NCBI RefSeq assembly: GCF_024323335.1
Contig: NC_066581.1
Coordinates: 300,102,536-300,166,535 of the forward strand
Origin: Lathyrus oleraceus
Taxonomy: Eukaryota > Streptophyta > Magnoliopsida > Fabales > Fabaceae
Direction: 5' to 3'
Length of the DNA stretch: 64,000 nt
Part shown: positions 42,181 to 52,989 of the stretch, piece by piece
Layout: each line of letters starts with the position of its first letter
Numbering within the stretch: position 1 is the first letter of the stretch
The notes under the pieces: generated by a model
The model's input: the letters and a program-made list of their open reading frames with translations, nothing else
The model's database searches: none
What the model was told of the DNA's origin: nothing
Program-made: the position numbers and the translations under genes

Positions 42181-43023
42181 AAACTGCTTGGCCTAAGTCA
42201 GAGTACATACATAGACAAAGTACTGAGACGCTTTAATATGCATGATTCCAAGAAAGGATTCATACCTATGCAACATGGCCTATGTCTATCAAAAACACAA
42301 TCCCCTTCAACTAAGGAAGAAAGGGATCGCATGAATAAGATTCCATATGCATCTGCAATAGGATCTGTCATGTATGCCATGTTATGTACTCGACCAGATG
42401 TCTCGTATGCTTTAAGTGCAACGAGTAGGTACCAATCCGATCCTGGTGATGCTCATTGGGTAGCTGTCAAGAATATCCTTAAGTATTTAAGAAGGACTAA
42501 GGACTCATTCTTGATATATGGAGGTCAGGAAGAGCTGGCTGTAATTGGATACACCGATGCTAGCTTCCAGACAGATAAGGATGACTTTAGATCGCAATCT
42601 GGCTATGTGTTTTGCTTAAACGGTGGCGTTGTGAGCTGGAAAAGTTCAAAGCAAGATACAGTTGTTGATTCTACAACCGAGGCCAAGTATATTGCTGCCT
42701 CAAGTGCAACAAAGGAAGTTTGGATCAAAAAGTTCATTAGTGAACTTGGCATAGTTCCTAGCATTATGGATCCCATTGATCTCTATTGTGACAACAATGG
42801 TGCTATCGCACAAGCTAAGGAGCCTAGATCTCACCAATGATCCAAACACGTACTTAGGCGTTATCACCTCATTCGAGAGATAATAGATAGAGGAGATGTG
42901 AAAATATGCAAAGTACCTACACTTGACAATATTGCTGACCCACTGACAAAACCTCTTGCGCAGCAGAAACATGATGGCCATACTAGATCTATGGGCATTA
43001 AGGGTATGCCTGGTTGGCTCTAG
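42181..43023 (+). pseudogene. Copia RNase H and polyprotein end
   Basis: Landmarks are YASAIGSVMYAMLCTRPDV, VIGYTDASFQTDKDDFRSQS, SWKSSKQDTVVDSTTEAKY, DLYCDNNGAIAQAKEP and, after a TGA at 42838, SKHVLRRYHLIREI and DPLTKPL. The polyprotein stop TAG is at 43021-43023, just before the purine tract GTGGGAGAT and the 3' LTR. Confidence 0.92.
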
Positions 43024-43037
43024 TGCTAGTGGGAGAT

Positions 43038-44388
43038 TGTTGGTGTAAGCCCTAGAGGCCAGTACTTTTGATACTTGTATCGAATTATTTATTAATAATA
43101 AAAGGCTTTTTCTTTATTATGTTTTTTTAATAAAGTCCCTAGAATAGCTAGTCCGTTTAATGTATCAAGTGTGACTTGATCATGAGATCACATTAAACAT
43201 AAGGACATTATTCTTAAAGTATCCATAGTCGAGCTTTATTGTGAAGTGGGATAACATTAAAGCATTAAGACTATTATGTATATAGACTGATGATCACATC
43301 TCATGGATCATGGATAAGGAGTTATCAAGTCTTAAACATAGGTATGAATGTTAAGAGTAATATTTATACTGGATTGACCCGCTATGAGAATACTATATAG
43401 AAAGTTATACAAAGTGTCATAAGTTATTCTCATGGTGATCATGGTGTATACCACCCTTCGACCTGAAACCACTATGGACCCTAGATGTAGAGTCGAGTGC
43501 TTTATTGCTGATCAAACGTTATCTGTAACTGGATACCATAAAGACAGTTGATGGGTACTCCACGAAGCATGCTGAGGGACATGAGTGACCTAGATGGAAT
43601 TTGCCCATCCTGCGTAACAGGATAAATATCTATGGGCCCAAAATTGAATTTGACAAGGATGACACGGTCTATGCCTTGTGTTCAATATAGACATAAGGGC
43701 AAAAGGGTAACTATGCACATAAGTATTATCTCAGAAGGATTTGTCAGATCACATGACATTTTCGTGTCTTGGGTAGCAGTGATGTGTTGCTAGATACCGC
43801 TCACTATTTATTATGTTAAATGCGTGATTTAATATAATTGCCAATGCCGCGAAAACCTACAGGGTCACACACAAAGGACGGATTGATGAGAGATAGAGTA
43901 ACTAAGTAACACCGTAAGGTACGGTGCACTTAAGTGAACTGTAGAACATCGTAAGGTACGGTGTACTTAAGTAGAATACGAAATATGGTAAGGTACCACA
44001 CGCTTAAGTGATTTTGGCATATTATAAAATATGGGCCACTTACACTTAAGTGGCCTTTTTAGCTTGAAGCCCACACAAGTGGCTCTATAAATAGAACTCT
44101 TGTGCAGAAGCATAAAGAGCAGTTGCATTTTTGTTTTCTTTCTCTCTCTCTCTCTCACTCAAAGCCTTCATTCATAGCAGCTAGCACTGAGATTTAAGGA
44201 ATCCGTTCGTGTGGACTGAGTAGAGGCGTTGCCATTGTTCAACGTTCGTGATCGCTCCGTAGATCTGTATTAAAGGTTTCAATCGTCACAAGAGGTAACT
44301 ATTCTATCACTGATCATGCTCATTTGTAAGGATCACTAAAGGAGAAAATTTTAATTTCCGCTGCGTTTTGGACCGCCCTTCTCCTTCA
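43038..44388 (+). repeat. Copia 3' LTR, 1.35 kb
   Basis: This is the second copy of 35627-37053 with the same ends, many point differences and a short TC tract. TATA box at 44086-44093. Confidence 0.95.
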
Positions 44389-45068
44389 TTATGTGCATGC
44401 TATTCGTAACGATGATCAAGAAGACATATGGGAAAATTAACAAGTAAGTATTTTTTTATTCTTTATTCATGATTTATCGTAAGTTATAATTTCTAAGGTT
44501 ATTTACTACCAAGTATATTATTACTTGAAATTATAGGTGTTTAAAGTCAAGACACCACGATACTAATTTTTAATGTAATGATGTATAATTTGTAGGTTGT
44601 TTTATGCCATTTTGATTTTGATATAATATACAATTTTTGGTTCTTAATGGAAATTTTCTTTGATGTAATATAATTTTTGTCTAATACGATTCATAAATGA
44701 GTGTGTTGTTGTTTCTGGTCTGATACGATTCAGAAAAATTCAAGTTAAAAAATTGGAATTCTGTAAAATAAAATAATAATTTCACAATAGTTGTTTAATA
44801 CAACTGTTGTTATAGGATGAGTGTTATCCAGAATAATAAACGTCAAATATGGCGTTGTTGGGTATCGAATCCATGACCTATAAATAATTTCACAATGGTT
44901 GATTAGTATAAATGTTGTTATAAGTAGCGCGCTTTCCCGTTTACTACAATGAATAATAGACTGTGGTTGTAAACTACACACTTACATTCACATCGTACCT
45001 CACAACAGTTAGTCAAATGTGATGGTAACCTTTTATCAACCATTATGAAATGTATTTTTCATAATAGT
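44389..45068 (+). mobile_element. CACTA remnant: end of the reading frame and subterminal region
   Basis: TTATG and then TGCATGCTATTCG continue the CACTA frame: across the copia insertion it reads DRDYV and then HAIRNDDQEDIWEN before a stop near 44438. Further right, CACAATAGTTG, CACAATGGTTG and CACAACAGTTAG recur in both orientations, like CACTA subterminal repeats. The stretch ends TTTTTCATAATAGTG, a possible CACTATTATGAAAAA terminal repeat. The exact end is uncertain. Confidence 0.5.
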
Positions 45069-45079
45069 GATAGATGCCA

Positions 45080-45700
45080 TAATTTGGTCCAAACTAATAG
45101 GAGAAGTAATATGACTTGAGTGTACATCAACAAGTGTTTTATACGTCGTTGAACAAAGTAAGTACCTTCCTTTCTCAAACTCTATACTCAATGATCTCCT
45201 CCAAGCAAATTCCAGACTAAAGCCCCACCCTCTCAAGAGTCAATTTCACCAATGTTCAAATATTTTTTATTCAAAATAAGATAAAGCTTATGAAATGTAA
45301 CTCAAAGAGGGACACAACCTTCCCACAGTTCGTTCCAAAAATAGGTAAGCACTCAATCTCACACCTTTCATTTTAAACCATCTACAAACCAATTATATTG
45401 ATCACTAAACTTAAAATCTAAAAGAGACACCCATTTTCATCCTGCAGAAGTTAACTGAAGACTAAAGGATCTACGCCTAAAGAGGAGGCAACAACTTGGT
45501 CTCCATATCTAGCTGAAAAATATCCCTTCAAAAGATCAATATTACATGTGATCAACCTCCACCTTTACTTACCAAAAAAAAATTAAACTAGTAAAAAGAT
45601 TAAACTAGCAAGACGGAGATCACAAATGCCCGGACCTCCTTTTTGCTAAAGTTTACATACATCCGATCAATTGACCCAAGAGATCTTCCATTTACCATCC
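45080..45700 (-). mobile_element. LINE fragment (RT C-terminal region)
   Basis: Read on the minus strand from 45700, broken frames give WKISWVNWSDVCKL, QKGGPGICDLRLASLI, then FWNELWEGCVPL and GWGFSLEFAWRRSL. These correspond to the region after RT in plant LINEs (WVSWxxVC, GGLGIRDL, FWxDxWxG, WxWxWRR). Stops and frameshifts are frequent. No poly-A end or duplication was identified. Confidence 0.65.
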
Positions 45701-46190
45701 ACAATCCCTACATAACATACTTTAAATTTGAACAATGTAAGAAAGTTCGTATATTTAATATCTTAAAATTTTAAATCAATTTTTAATGTTCAACTGGCTT
45801 GTGTTGTAATTTTACCTTAATATAATGATTTTTTTTTAATTCTCCTCATTATATATTACAATCATCGGGCTACACTCATTTATCAATAAGCTTAACATTA
45901 ATTAAAAATCATTTAAGATTGAACCTTGATTAAAAATCATTAGTTAATTTTACTTATCTCATAATGAAATCTTGTAAAGCCCTAGTCTACTTAATTAAAA
46001 ACCTACCTACACTTTTTTTTGTTACATAACCTATCTATAACTAACTAGGTAACTACTGTGAATAACTTTTATTCTCTTATGCAGTACCCTTCTCATGACA
46101 TGACTTGACTTGTTATATATCTATTCACCTTTTTTATTTCTTTTTCTTTTTATCACACGTACACTCAAAAGGCAAAAAGTGAAAAGTTGT
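45701..46190. other. AT-rich upstream region of the LBD gene
   Basis: No gene is visible. It is AT-rich with T-runs. Promoter elements beyond the TATA box cannot be named with confidence. Confidence 0.5.
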
Positions 46191-46194
46191 AATC

Positions 46195-46200
46195 TATAAA
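46195..46200 (+). promoter_or_regulatory. Putative TATA box of the LBD gene
   Basis: TATAAA lies 98 bp upstream of the ATG and is followed by a G-rich GGGGGTGTCC stretch. The implied start near 46230 gives a leader of about 70 bases rich in GAGAG. Confidence 0.55.
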
Positions 46201-46298
46201 GGGGGTGTCCACAAAGGTAGGGTTAGTAAGAGAAGAGGAGCACACAAGAAAAATCTGTCAGTAGGGTTTAGAAAAGAGCTCAGAGAGAGTGAGAGAGG

Positions 46299-47407
46299 AT
46301 GGATTTGAGATGTGGTAGTGGAGATAGTGATGGTGGACCTTGTGGTGCGTGCAAGTTTCTAAGAAGAAAGTGTGTGAAAGGTTGTTGCATATTTGCACCT
46401 TATTTTGAGTCATCAGGTCAAGGAAGTGCTCATTTTGCTGCTATTCACAAAGTGTTTGGTGCTAGCAATGCATCCAAGCTACTCACACGCATTCCAGTTC
46501 ATAAACGTCTTGATGCTGTTGTTACTCTCTGCTATGAGGCTCTTGCTAGGGCTACCGACCCTGTTTATGGTTGTGTTGCTCACATCTTTTCTCTTCAACA
46601 ACAGGTATATTTGTCGTCTTTTATATATTAGAATCACTTATCATCTCTATAGCACCGATATCTTAGAACAAAGACGCATCGTTGTATCTGATACGTTATG
46701 TTTAATGTAATCTATGTATCAGTGTCGGATAATAGGTAAATTGTAAAATTAAAGGAAAAAAAAGTTAAACTTTAGAATGTGTACTTTTCTAAAACAGTGG
46801 GATGACAAAAATCACTGTTAACTGTGACATATTGCACGTAAGCCAAAAACTATGTATTTTACATTACATAGTATTATTGAGTATGTTCTGTTTGGTTTGA
46901 CACGTTTGTCAGGTTTGGTTAGGTTTTATATGGAACACATTCACTAACTCGGCATGCCACTTATACAATTTACATGTCTTGTGATTTCAAACATTGAATG
47001 CATGATTAAACATGTTGAACATTTCTATGAGTTTTTAAGGTAATTATTTATGTAAAAATATTTATATATTACATGAATTACTATAGGTTATGGAGTTGCA
47101 AGCTGAGTTAGCCTATGTTCAAGCTCGTCTTTCGATATTGAATCGCATCTCTGAAGATCCTCAGTTTCAACAGCCTCAAAGCTCTTCAATGTCTCCAACT
47201 ATGCATTCTTCATTCGCTCATCATTTGTCATCGAACGATGAAACTTCTTACATGTCCATGTTCTTTGATCATCCTCTACAACATGATTTATTTCATCCAA
47301 CACCTTTTGAGTTAAGCAACATTCACAATCCATCATCATCATCATACTATTCCTATCATCAAGAGCTTCATGAACAGGAGCTTCAAGATTTTCCTCGAGA
47401 ACTTTAG
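46299..47407 (+). CDS. LOB-domain (LBD) transcription factor, class I, two exons
   Basis: Exon 1 is 46299-46604, the intron 46605-47086 (GT...AG, phase 0) and exon 2 47087-47407, giving 208 residues. The LOB domain shows the C-block [15 protein letters not shown] (CX2CX6CX3C, residues about 16-30), the GAS block [20 protein letters not shown], and [16 protein letters not shown]. Exon 2 adds [18 protein letters not shown], the class I leucine-zipper-like coil. The intron lies after LQQQ, where LBD genes usually have it. The C-terminal half is Ser/His-rich. Compared with relatives there seem to be single-residue insertions after the last Cys (CCIFAPYF) and in ESSGQGS. The wording recalls the LBD18/20/30 group, but I do not assign an orthologue. 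LBD proteins are nuclear DNA-binding regulators of organ development. Confidence 0.92.
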
Positions 47408-49490
47408 TTTCGTGGCTGGAGTAAGATTTTCAAGCAAGACATTGAATTGAATTCTCACTAGGGTTTTATCTTATTCTACTTTTTTGTAAGTCATTATTTA
47501 AAATACTTTTGGGTTTAATGAATACCAAAATGTGATTTGGCTTAATTTTGCTTAGCTTAATGTTATGGTATGCAATGATAGATTTCAACGTAGATATGTT
47601 TACATAGCAAAAGGTAAATAAAGAATTCTATGATCCAATGATAATCAACGAGGGAGAATGGTTAATATTGATAGAGAATGAGATCTCAACCACACATGTT
47701 CTTCTAGATTTTAAGATTTAAGTTTTCATCGTATGTTTAATTATTTAATGATACAATGATAAAATAGCTAAACAACCATAGGCATTATGTTTTTATTAGA
47801 CAAAACACAAAGATCCAGCAAATCACGCTCTATTAAGAAACCAAAATTAATGTGTATTCATCTATTATTAATTAGGATTTGTTTGATTTGATTTTTAAAA
47901 CTGTTTTAGTATTTAAAATTTGAAAAGAATAAAATTTACTTCGTAACTTAGTTTTACTAAATTACTTTTGAAAATTATTATTTTTTATGAGATTAAAGAT
48001 AATGTATTTACATGGTCATCTTATAGAAATTCATTAATATAATTTTAGAATATAAGCGTGATTTGCATGTCAATGATTAGAATTTTTTTTCTTTTTTATT
48101 ATAAATTTTCAAAATTAAAAGATTAAAATAGATTTTAAAGATTTTGGTTTTTTTATTTCGAAAGAAAGAGTAAAAAAATGAAGAAAATAATGGTATGATT
48201 TTTGTCAGGGCAAATTTGTAATACTTATAACTTTAAAATGTATTTTTTTCCGTGATCATATTGTTTTATAAAAATGATTTGTCAAAATCACAAATAAATT
48301 AGTTAATAATATCATTTTTTCTTCATATTTCACTATTCTTATATTTTTATTCATTTTGATAAAAAAAAATATTATAGGTGGTCAAGTGGATGACCCGTCC
48401 CGTTTAGACTCACTCCGTTTAGGATAAGTGGGGAGGGGCGGGACGGGACAGACCAACTTAGATGTCTGAACTCAAACATCAAATCCATTTCATTTACTAG
48501 CAAGTTGTCGAATTGCAAGAGGCTCATCAAAAACTTTTTTAATTTGATTTACTATTATATTTATAATTTTTTTAATAATTTACAATTTTATTTACAATTG
48601 TTTTAAACAATTTACTACTTTTATTTATATTTATAATTTAATTTACTACTTTAATTAGACCGTATGTCATTACCATCTAAATAAAGAATAATACACACTT
48701 TTAAAAATTACTAAACAATAAATAATATATAAAATTATAGTATTTTACTAAATAATAATTAAAGTAGTAAATTGAGAAGTAATGAAGTAGTAATTTTTTT
48801 TAAAATTATTATTTAGTAAAATACTATAATTTTAGTATTGAGTCTCGGTAAAAAAAAATTTAATTATTATTTAGTACCAAATTCGGTAAATCAAAAATTC
48901 GTGAATTTACCGAGACTAAAACACCACCATTCATTCAAAATTTAATATTTTTTTATTTTATTAAGGTTGAACATACAATACAAACCCTTATGCCTTTTTC
49001 ATCAAAATTAAATTTGTAATACTATTAAGTTGCCGAAATAAATAAAAAAGTTAAAATTGACCTACTTGTCGTTTTTTTTTTGTCATTAGGAACACATTAA
49101 AGTTCATTTAAGATCATGAAACCCTATTCTAAATTTTATGTTTTATCGTGGAGTTTCATCCACTTTCTTCCTTTCTTCCTTGGTCTTCTGGTTCTAGGAA
49201 GCATCAAAGGTTAGTGATAATCATGTTTATCTGAATTTTCTTTGTATGGTTTGCATTGGAACTTACAAGTTGAATTTTTTGCAATACTAATGGATCTTCT
49301 TGGAAATTAAAAAAAATTATCGGTTTAAAAACACATTTTGCTTTGAGTATTGTTTGAGTTCCTTGCATGTGTTTCTTTTTTACATAATTTTCTTAAAACT
49401 TATTCATTTTTCCCACATTAATAGCATTTAATATATTTGTTAATTAAATATTTCATTATAAACACATAATATAGATCAAAAGATATACAT
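47408..49490. other. AT-rich intergenic region
   Basis: No gene is recognisable. A GC-richer patch at 48395-48460 (GACCCGTCCCGTTTAGACTC, then GGGGCGGGACGGGACAG) stands out in very AT-rich DNA. A perfect inverted repeat lies at 48731-48833. Confidence 0.6.
48731..48833. repeat. Perfect 30-bp inverted repeat with a 43-bp loop
   Basis: 48731-48760 is the exact reverse complement of 48804-48833; both arms contain AGTATTTTACTAAATAATAA or its complement. A second inverted pair follows directly (AGTCTCGGTAAA near 48841 and TTTACCGAGACT near 48909). This could be a hairpin-type MITE remnant or a palindrome scar. Confidence 0.9.
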
Positions 49491-49526
49491 AATATACTTT
49501 TTATAATATTAAATCTATATAGATAT

Positions 49527-49821
49527 TTATGACATGATTTTCAAGTGGTAAGTTTGTGGCGTAAATTTCACGTGACAAACTTCTAACACATAGCAAACCA
49601 AACTTGCAATCCATGTTGAAGTTTGTGGTGTGATTTTTACGTGACAAAGTGTTGCAACGTGAAAATCATGTGCCAAAGTTGTGGCTTGATTTTCATGTGA
49701 AAAAAAAGTTGTCATAAGTGCTCATGTCGCGTGATATTCCCTGTCGTTAATCAATGGTTTGACGTGATTTTCACCTTTCTAGCGGAAAATTGCGTGACTA
49801 ACTATTGTTTTTTTTGTAGTG
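49527..49821. mobile_element. CACTA-like terminus with subterminal repeats
   Basis: The stretch ends GTTTTTTTTGTAGTG, the complement of a CACTACAAAAAA terminal repeat. Upstream, GTTTGTGGCGTAAATTTCACG, GTTTGTGGTGTGATTTTTAC and GTTGTGGCTTGATTTTCATG are three versions of one repeat spaced by about 50-80 bp. The other end was not found. Confidence 0.45.
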
Positions 49822-49966
49822 ACTTTTGTTTTTAAATTTTTATCATAACACATATTATTACACGTGGTTCAAATATTTTCCACAAAAAATAAAGTTATAA
49901 AATTGCATTTTCCGGTTTTAGTCGCTATAAATTAGGGTTTTAGAAGAAGAAAAATTTGCGAGTTCC

Positions 49967-50420
49967 GTGGGAGGTGGGAGGCGATTGCGAGGAAGACGGG
50001 GTCTATGGGCGGCGAAAGTGGTAGACACATCAAAGGCGCGTTTGAGCAAGGCGATCGATGCAATAAGGTATGGTTTTTACTCTGAACTTTCATTACGGGG
50101 GGAAATTGTTAGGGACAATGTAATATATTACCTATGTGGGCATGAACATATAGTAGACATTGATCTTGATAAGTGGAGCTTCTTTTAAGCTACTGGTGTC
50201 GTGAAATACCTTTGTCAGCTTGAGTATTCAGAATATTGGTTATGGTGGTATAACAATGAATTGGACATGCGCAGTAGAATGGTTAGTGATAGTGATGCTG
50301 ATGAGGTTTATAAAGTTGTTGTTGAAATGAAATATGTAGTAGACATATATGTTTAGCATAAGGTAGTTGATGATTGTGCTTTTAATGTTGAGGGCGGTGA
50401 TGGTGTTGTTAATGTTGATG
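49967..50420 (+). pseudogene. MULE transposase, N-terminal (PB1-like) remnant
   Basis: The frame ends with VIYYLCGHEHIVDIDLDKWSFF at a TAA near 50188, then continues as ATGVVKYLCQLEYSEYWLWW and SDSDADEVYKVVVEM. It fits the N-terminal domain of legume MuDR-like proteins (YxGGxxHxVxxxDPDKWSYF, VVKDLGY). A Val/Asp/Gly/Asn-rich low-complexity stretch follows. Start is uncertain. Confidence 0.6.
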
Positions 50421-50626
50421 ATGTTGTTGTTAATAATGGTGATGGTGTTATTAATGTTGGCTTAGTCCCCTTATACATTTTTTACTTTTGGTTTTCATCC
50501 CTGATATATGTTTAAATTTTGGATATCATCCCTTATACATGTTTAAATTTTGGATTTCATCCATGAAATATGTTTCTTCTAGATTGAAATTGAATTTTTA
50601 GGGTTTAATTCTTGTGTTTGAAGAAA

Positions 50627-50930
50627 TGTTTGAGAGGGTGGAGCATAGACTATGTCTTAGGGATTTATATGTTAATTTCAAAAGAAGTTTGAATGGGGCA
50701 CACAAATTAGGGACTTGATGATGGAAATAACAAAGGCAACATATATTCAAGCATGGGAAGCTAAGATGAAAGAATTGAAAGGGATTAATGTGAAGGTTTG
50801 GGAACGGCTTACTAAAATACCTATCAAATCATGGTGTAAGCATGCATTTTCTTTCTATCCTAAATGTGATGTGATTATGAATACTATTCTAAGGAAACCT
50901 ATGTGTCATGCTATGATTTTAACGTAAGCC
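50627..50930 (+). pseudogene. MULE transposase, internal remnant with the DDE core deleted
   Basis: EHRLCLRDLYVNFKRSLNGA, then after a frame change ATYIQAWEAKMKELKGIN and [20 protein letters not shown]. These blocks normally follow the MULE catalytic core. The core itself, which would lie between 50420 and 50627, is missing. Confidence 0.75.
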
Positions 50931-51190
50931 CAACTAATGGACAATACATATGGGCAAAGGCTGACATTGAAGAAATGTTACCTCCAGCATACAAAAAAGG
51001 ACCTGGAAGGCCAAATAAATTGAGAAGGAGAGAACCTGATGAAAACCCTAACAAGGGAAGGACACAAACAAGTTATTGTTTCATAAATTGTGATATACAT
51101 GACCATAATGCAATAAGTTGTAATAGTCGTATGGTTGAGTGTGAATCTCAAAAAAGAAAGGTATTTACTTATCTTCATGCTTTGTATTAG
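50903..51190 (+). pseudogene. MULE transposase C-terminal zinc-knuckle region
   Basis: The frame reads [39 protein letters not shown] and [17 protein letters not shown]. The GPGRPxKLRRRxPDE block and CX3C-H-C knuckle are typical of MULE proteins after the SWIM domain. The SWIM domain itself is missing, so there is a second deletion near 50920. Confidence 0.78.
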
Positions 51191-51239
51191 TGTTAATGCC
51201 AATGTGTAATATTAATTCCATGATTTAAATGTGCAAAGA

Positions 51240-51719
51240 AAACCAAATAAAAATAAAATTGGAGTTGCATATGGAAGTACAACACAAGAACAAACCTAAC
51301 CACAAACCGGAGTTGCATATGGAAATACAACACAAGAACAACCTCAAGAACAACACCCTTTTGAGTGTCAAACTAAAATTGATCCTGAATTTGAACTGCT
51401 TGATGCAAATCTTGCTACAACATTTGAGGTAACACAACCACAACCAAATGTAAATGATGTTACTTCCAAAACTACACATGTTCTGATTGTTGAAAATGCA
51501 TTTGTTCCAAATGCTCAAACTGCACATGACTATGGTATAAGTGGTTCAGATTCTGATTATATTTTGTCTGCACCTATTCCAAATGTTCCTCAGGTAGTTG
51601 TATCTACAACTCCAACCAATCCTAAACCAGTTGAGCTACTTAAATTAATTCAGTTTATCAGTTTCAATTGGGTTTATTTCATGTGTTGCAATGCTTGTGT
51701 TATGATTGTATGCTTGTAA
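51240..51719 (+). pseudogene. MULE protein tail, 159 codons with one stop
   Basis: A coding-like frame follows the knuckle with a single internal TAA at 51297. It begins KPNKNKIGVAYGSTTQEQ and repeats GVAYGNTTQEQ, then reads FECQTKIDPEFELLDANLAT and SGSDSDYILSAPIPNVP. Ser/Thr/Pro/Gln-rich tails are common at the C-terminus of legume MULE proteins. An intron may precede it (GTATTT at 51161), but the phase does not fit cleanly. Confidence 0.5.
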
Positions 51720-52398
51720 AAAAAAGAAAGGCAGACAAAAAGTGGCAAGGAAATTGGAGTTGAGGAGAAGTTATATAACAAGGGTTCTTAAATGCAAAAA
51801 TCTCAAGGGATAAGGAAATGACCTAACACAATCAATTACATTGTAGACATTAGTGAACTTTCTGTTATGCCATTTTTGGACTTATATATTTTGGTTATGT
51901 TGTACATTAAGTCATGAAGAACTCAATTATGTATTTTGGATTTATGTATTTTGGATTTATGTATTTTGGTTATGATGTACTTTGAGTCATGACCGACTTG
52001 GTTATGTATTTTGGTTATACCTTTTTTTGGCTTTATGTACTTTGGCTATATTATACATTAACCATCATCATTAGTAATACTTTGGCTTTTTGGATTTACC
52101 TCGTATCTTAATTAAGTTTATGCCTTTTTATCATGTGTTTATGCCTATTTATTCCTTTTTGGCTCATATATTATTTTAGTTCATTATAAAACAAGGATGA
52201 AAACAATAAAATCACAAACATATAGGGACCCAAATTCAAAACATCATACTCATTCATTATATAATCATTACATGTAGAACCGAGGACGAAATTCAGAAAG
52301 AGTGCTTGTTGTAGGGATTAAAAACAAAAAAAAAACATAACATTCGACTGAGAATCCCCGCCATTTATGGTAAGCAATGAAGAAACCCCATGAGACAG
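51720..52398. other. Gene-free interior of the Mutator-like element
   Basis: No gene is visible. From 51880 to 52080 the words TATGTATTTTGG and GTACTTTGG repeat irregularly. Confidence 0.5.
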
Positions 52399-52776
52399 TT
52401 AACAAGAACTTAAACAAATTGGATTTTCTCCTTCATTTTCCAATATCAACTCCGTCTTTTGTTTTTTCCTAACCTCAAGCTCCTTAACAATGAAACCTAA
52501 ATCCTTCACGACCTTTGAGCAATGACATCCACTTGAATTTCTAGGTTCACTAGATGTGTTTCGTTCGAGTTCATCATCACATACGAACAACTTGCAACTT
52601 GATATTAACCCAGAATTTTGACATTTACAATATCTCCGTTTAGGTTTTTCAAATGAGTTTGAGATGAAAAATTTCATTGATCTATTGCAACCATATACTG
52701 GAATTTGAAACATATTATAGGTAGCAGTTGAGGAAGAATCCATGGATGTATGTGTAGATGAAGAAGAATGTAACAT
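52399..52776 (-). CDS. Small GRF-type zinc-finger-like protein inside the Mutator-like element
   Basis: The frame gives 125 residues from an ATG at 52776, or 114 from the second ATG at 52743 (MDSSSTATYNMF), which is the likelier start from the usual MDSSS beginning of such proteins. The body reads VYGCNRSMKFFISNSFEKPK, RRYCKCQNSGLISSCKLFV and CDDELERN. These fit the GRF finger (GCNxxMKxxxSNTxxNPxRxFxKC, SCxLFxWDDE), with Cys replacing the usual Trp before DDE. A possible coil (VVKDLGFIVKELEVRKKQK) follows. It faces the transposase remnant convergently. Function is unknown. Confidence 0.6.
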   Translation of the reverse strand: MLHSSSSTHTSMDSSSTATYNMFQIPVYGCNRSMKFFISNSFEKPKRRYCKCQNSGLISSCKLFVCDDELERNTSSEPRNSSGCHCSKVVKDLGFIVKELEVRKKQKTELILENEGENPICLSSC

Positions 52777-52989
52777 ATATCACTTTGAGATGAAGAGAGA
52801 GGGAACAAGTTGCAAAATGATACTTATTTTGGATTTCATCCCTCCTTTTAATAATCCACATGTTACATTTCCATGTGTAATAATATGTGTCATTATAAAA
52901 AAAATTTAAAAAAAATCCAACTCAGCATTGTCAGCCACATAGGCTTTTTTTAACAGAACTTTGACGTTAAGGACTAACACCAACAAAAA

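Larger units (their letters stand above)
35627..44388 (+). mobile_element. Ty1-copia retrotransposon, complete structure, stop-riddled (8.8 kb)
   Basis: Structure: LTR 35627-37053, Met-tRNA primer site, about 2 kb leader, gag, protease, integrase, RT, RNase H, purine tract, LTR 43038-44388, TTATG duplication. The order gag-PR-INT-RT-RH is the copia order. The polyprotein spans 39066-43023 and has one frameshift and stops at 39657, 39976, 40678, 40813, 40867, 42178 and 42838. The two LTRs differ at many positions, so this copy is clearly older than the Ogre. Another LTR of the same family is at 63172-64000. Confidence 0.95.
49829..52911. mobile_element. Mutator-like element with inverted-repeat ends and two ORFs
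   Basis: The left arm 49829-49867 (TTTTTAAATTTTT, then ACACATATTATTACACGTGG) matches the complement of 52871-52911, with ACACATATTATTACACATGG on the minus strand. Between the arms lie MuDR-type transposase remnants on the plus strand and a GRF zinc-finger ORF on the minus strand. The right arm may extend to about 52985, where the next element's coding sequence starts. The left arm is probably cut short by the CACTA-like end at 49821. No target duplication was identified. Confidence 0.6.

Noticed and set aside
39066..43023. Treating the copia polyprotein as a functional gene
   Set aside because: Seven stops, a frameshift, a lost zinc Cys and a stop in the protease active-site motif.
48395..48460. 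GC-rich patch as a CpG-island promoter
   Set aside because: Only about 65 bp, made of GGGACGGG-type repeats, with no gene downstream in range.
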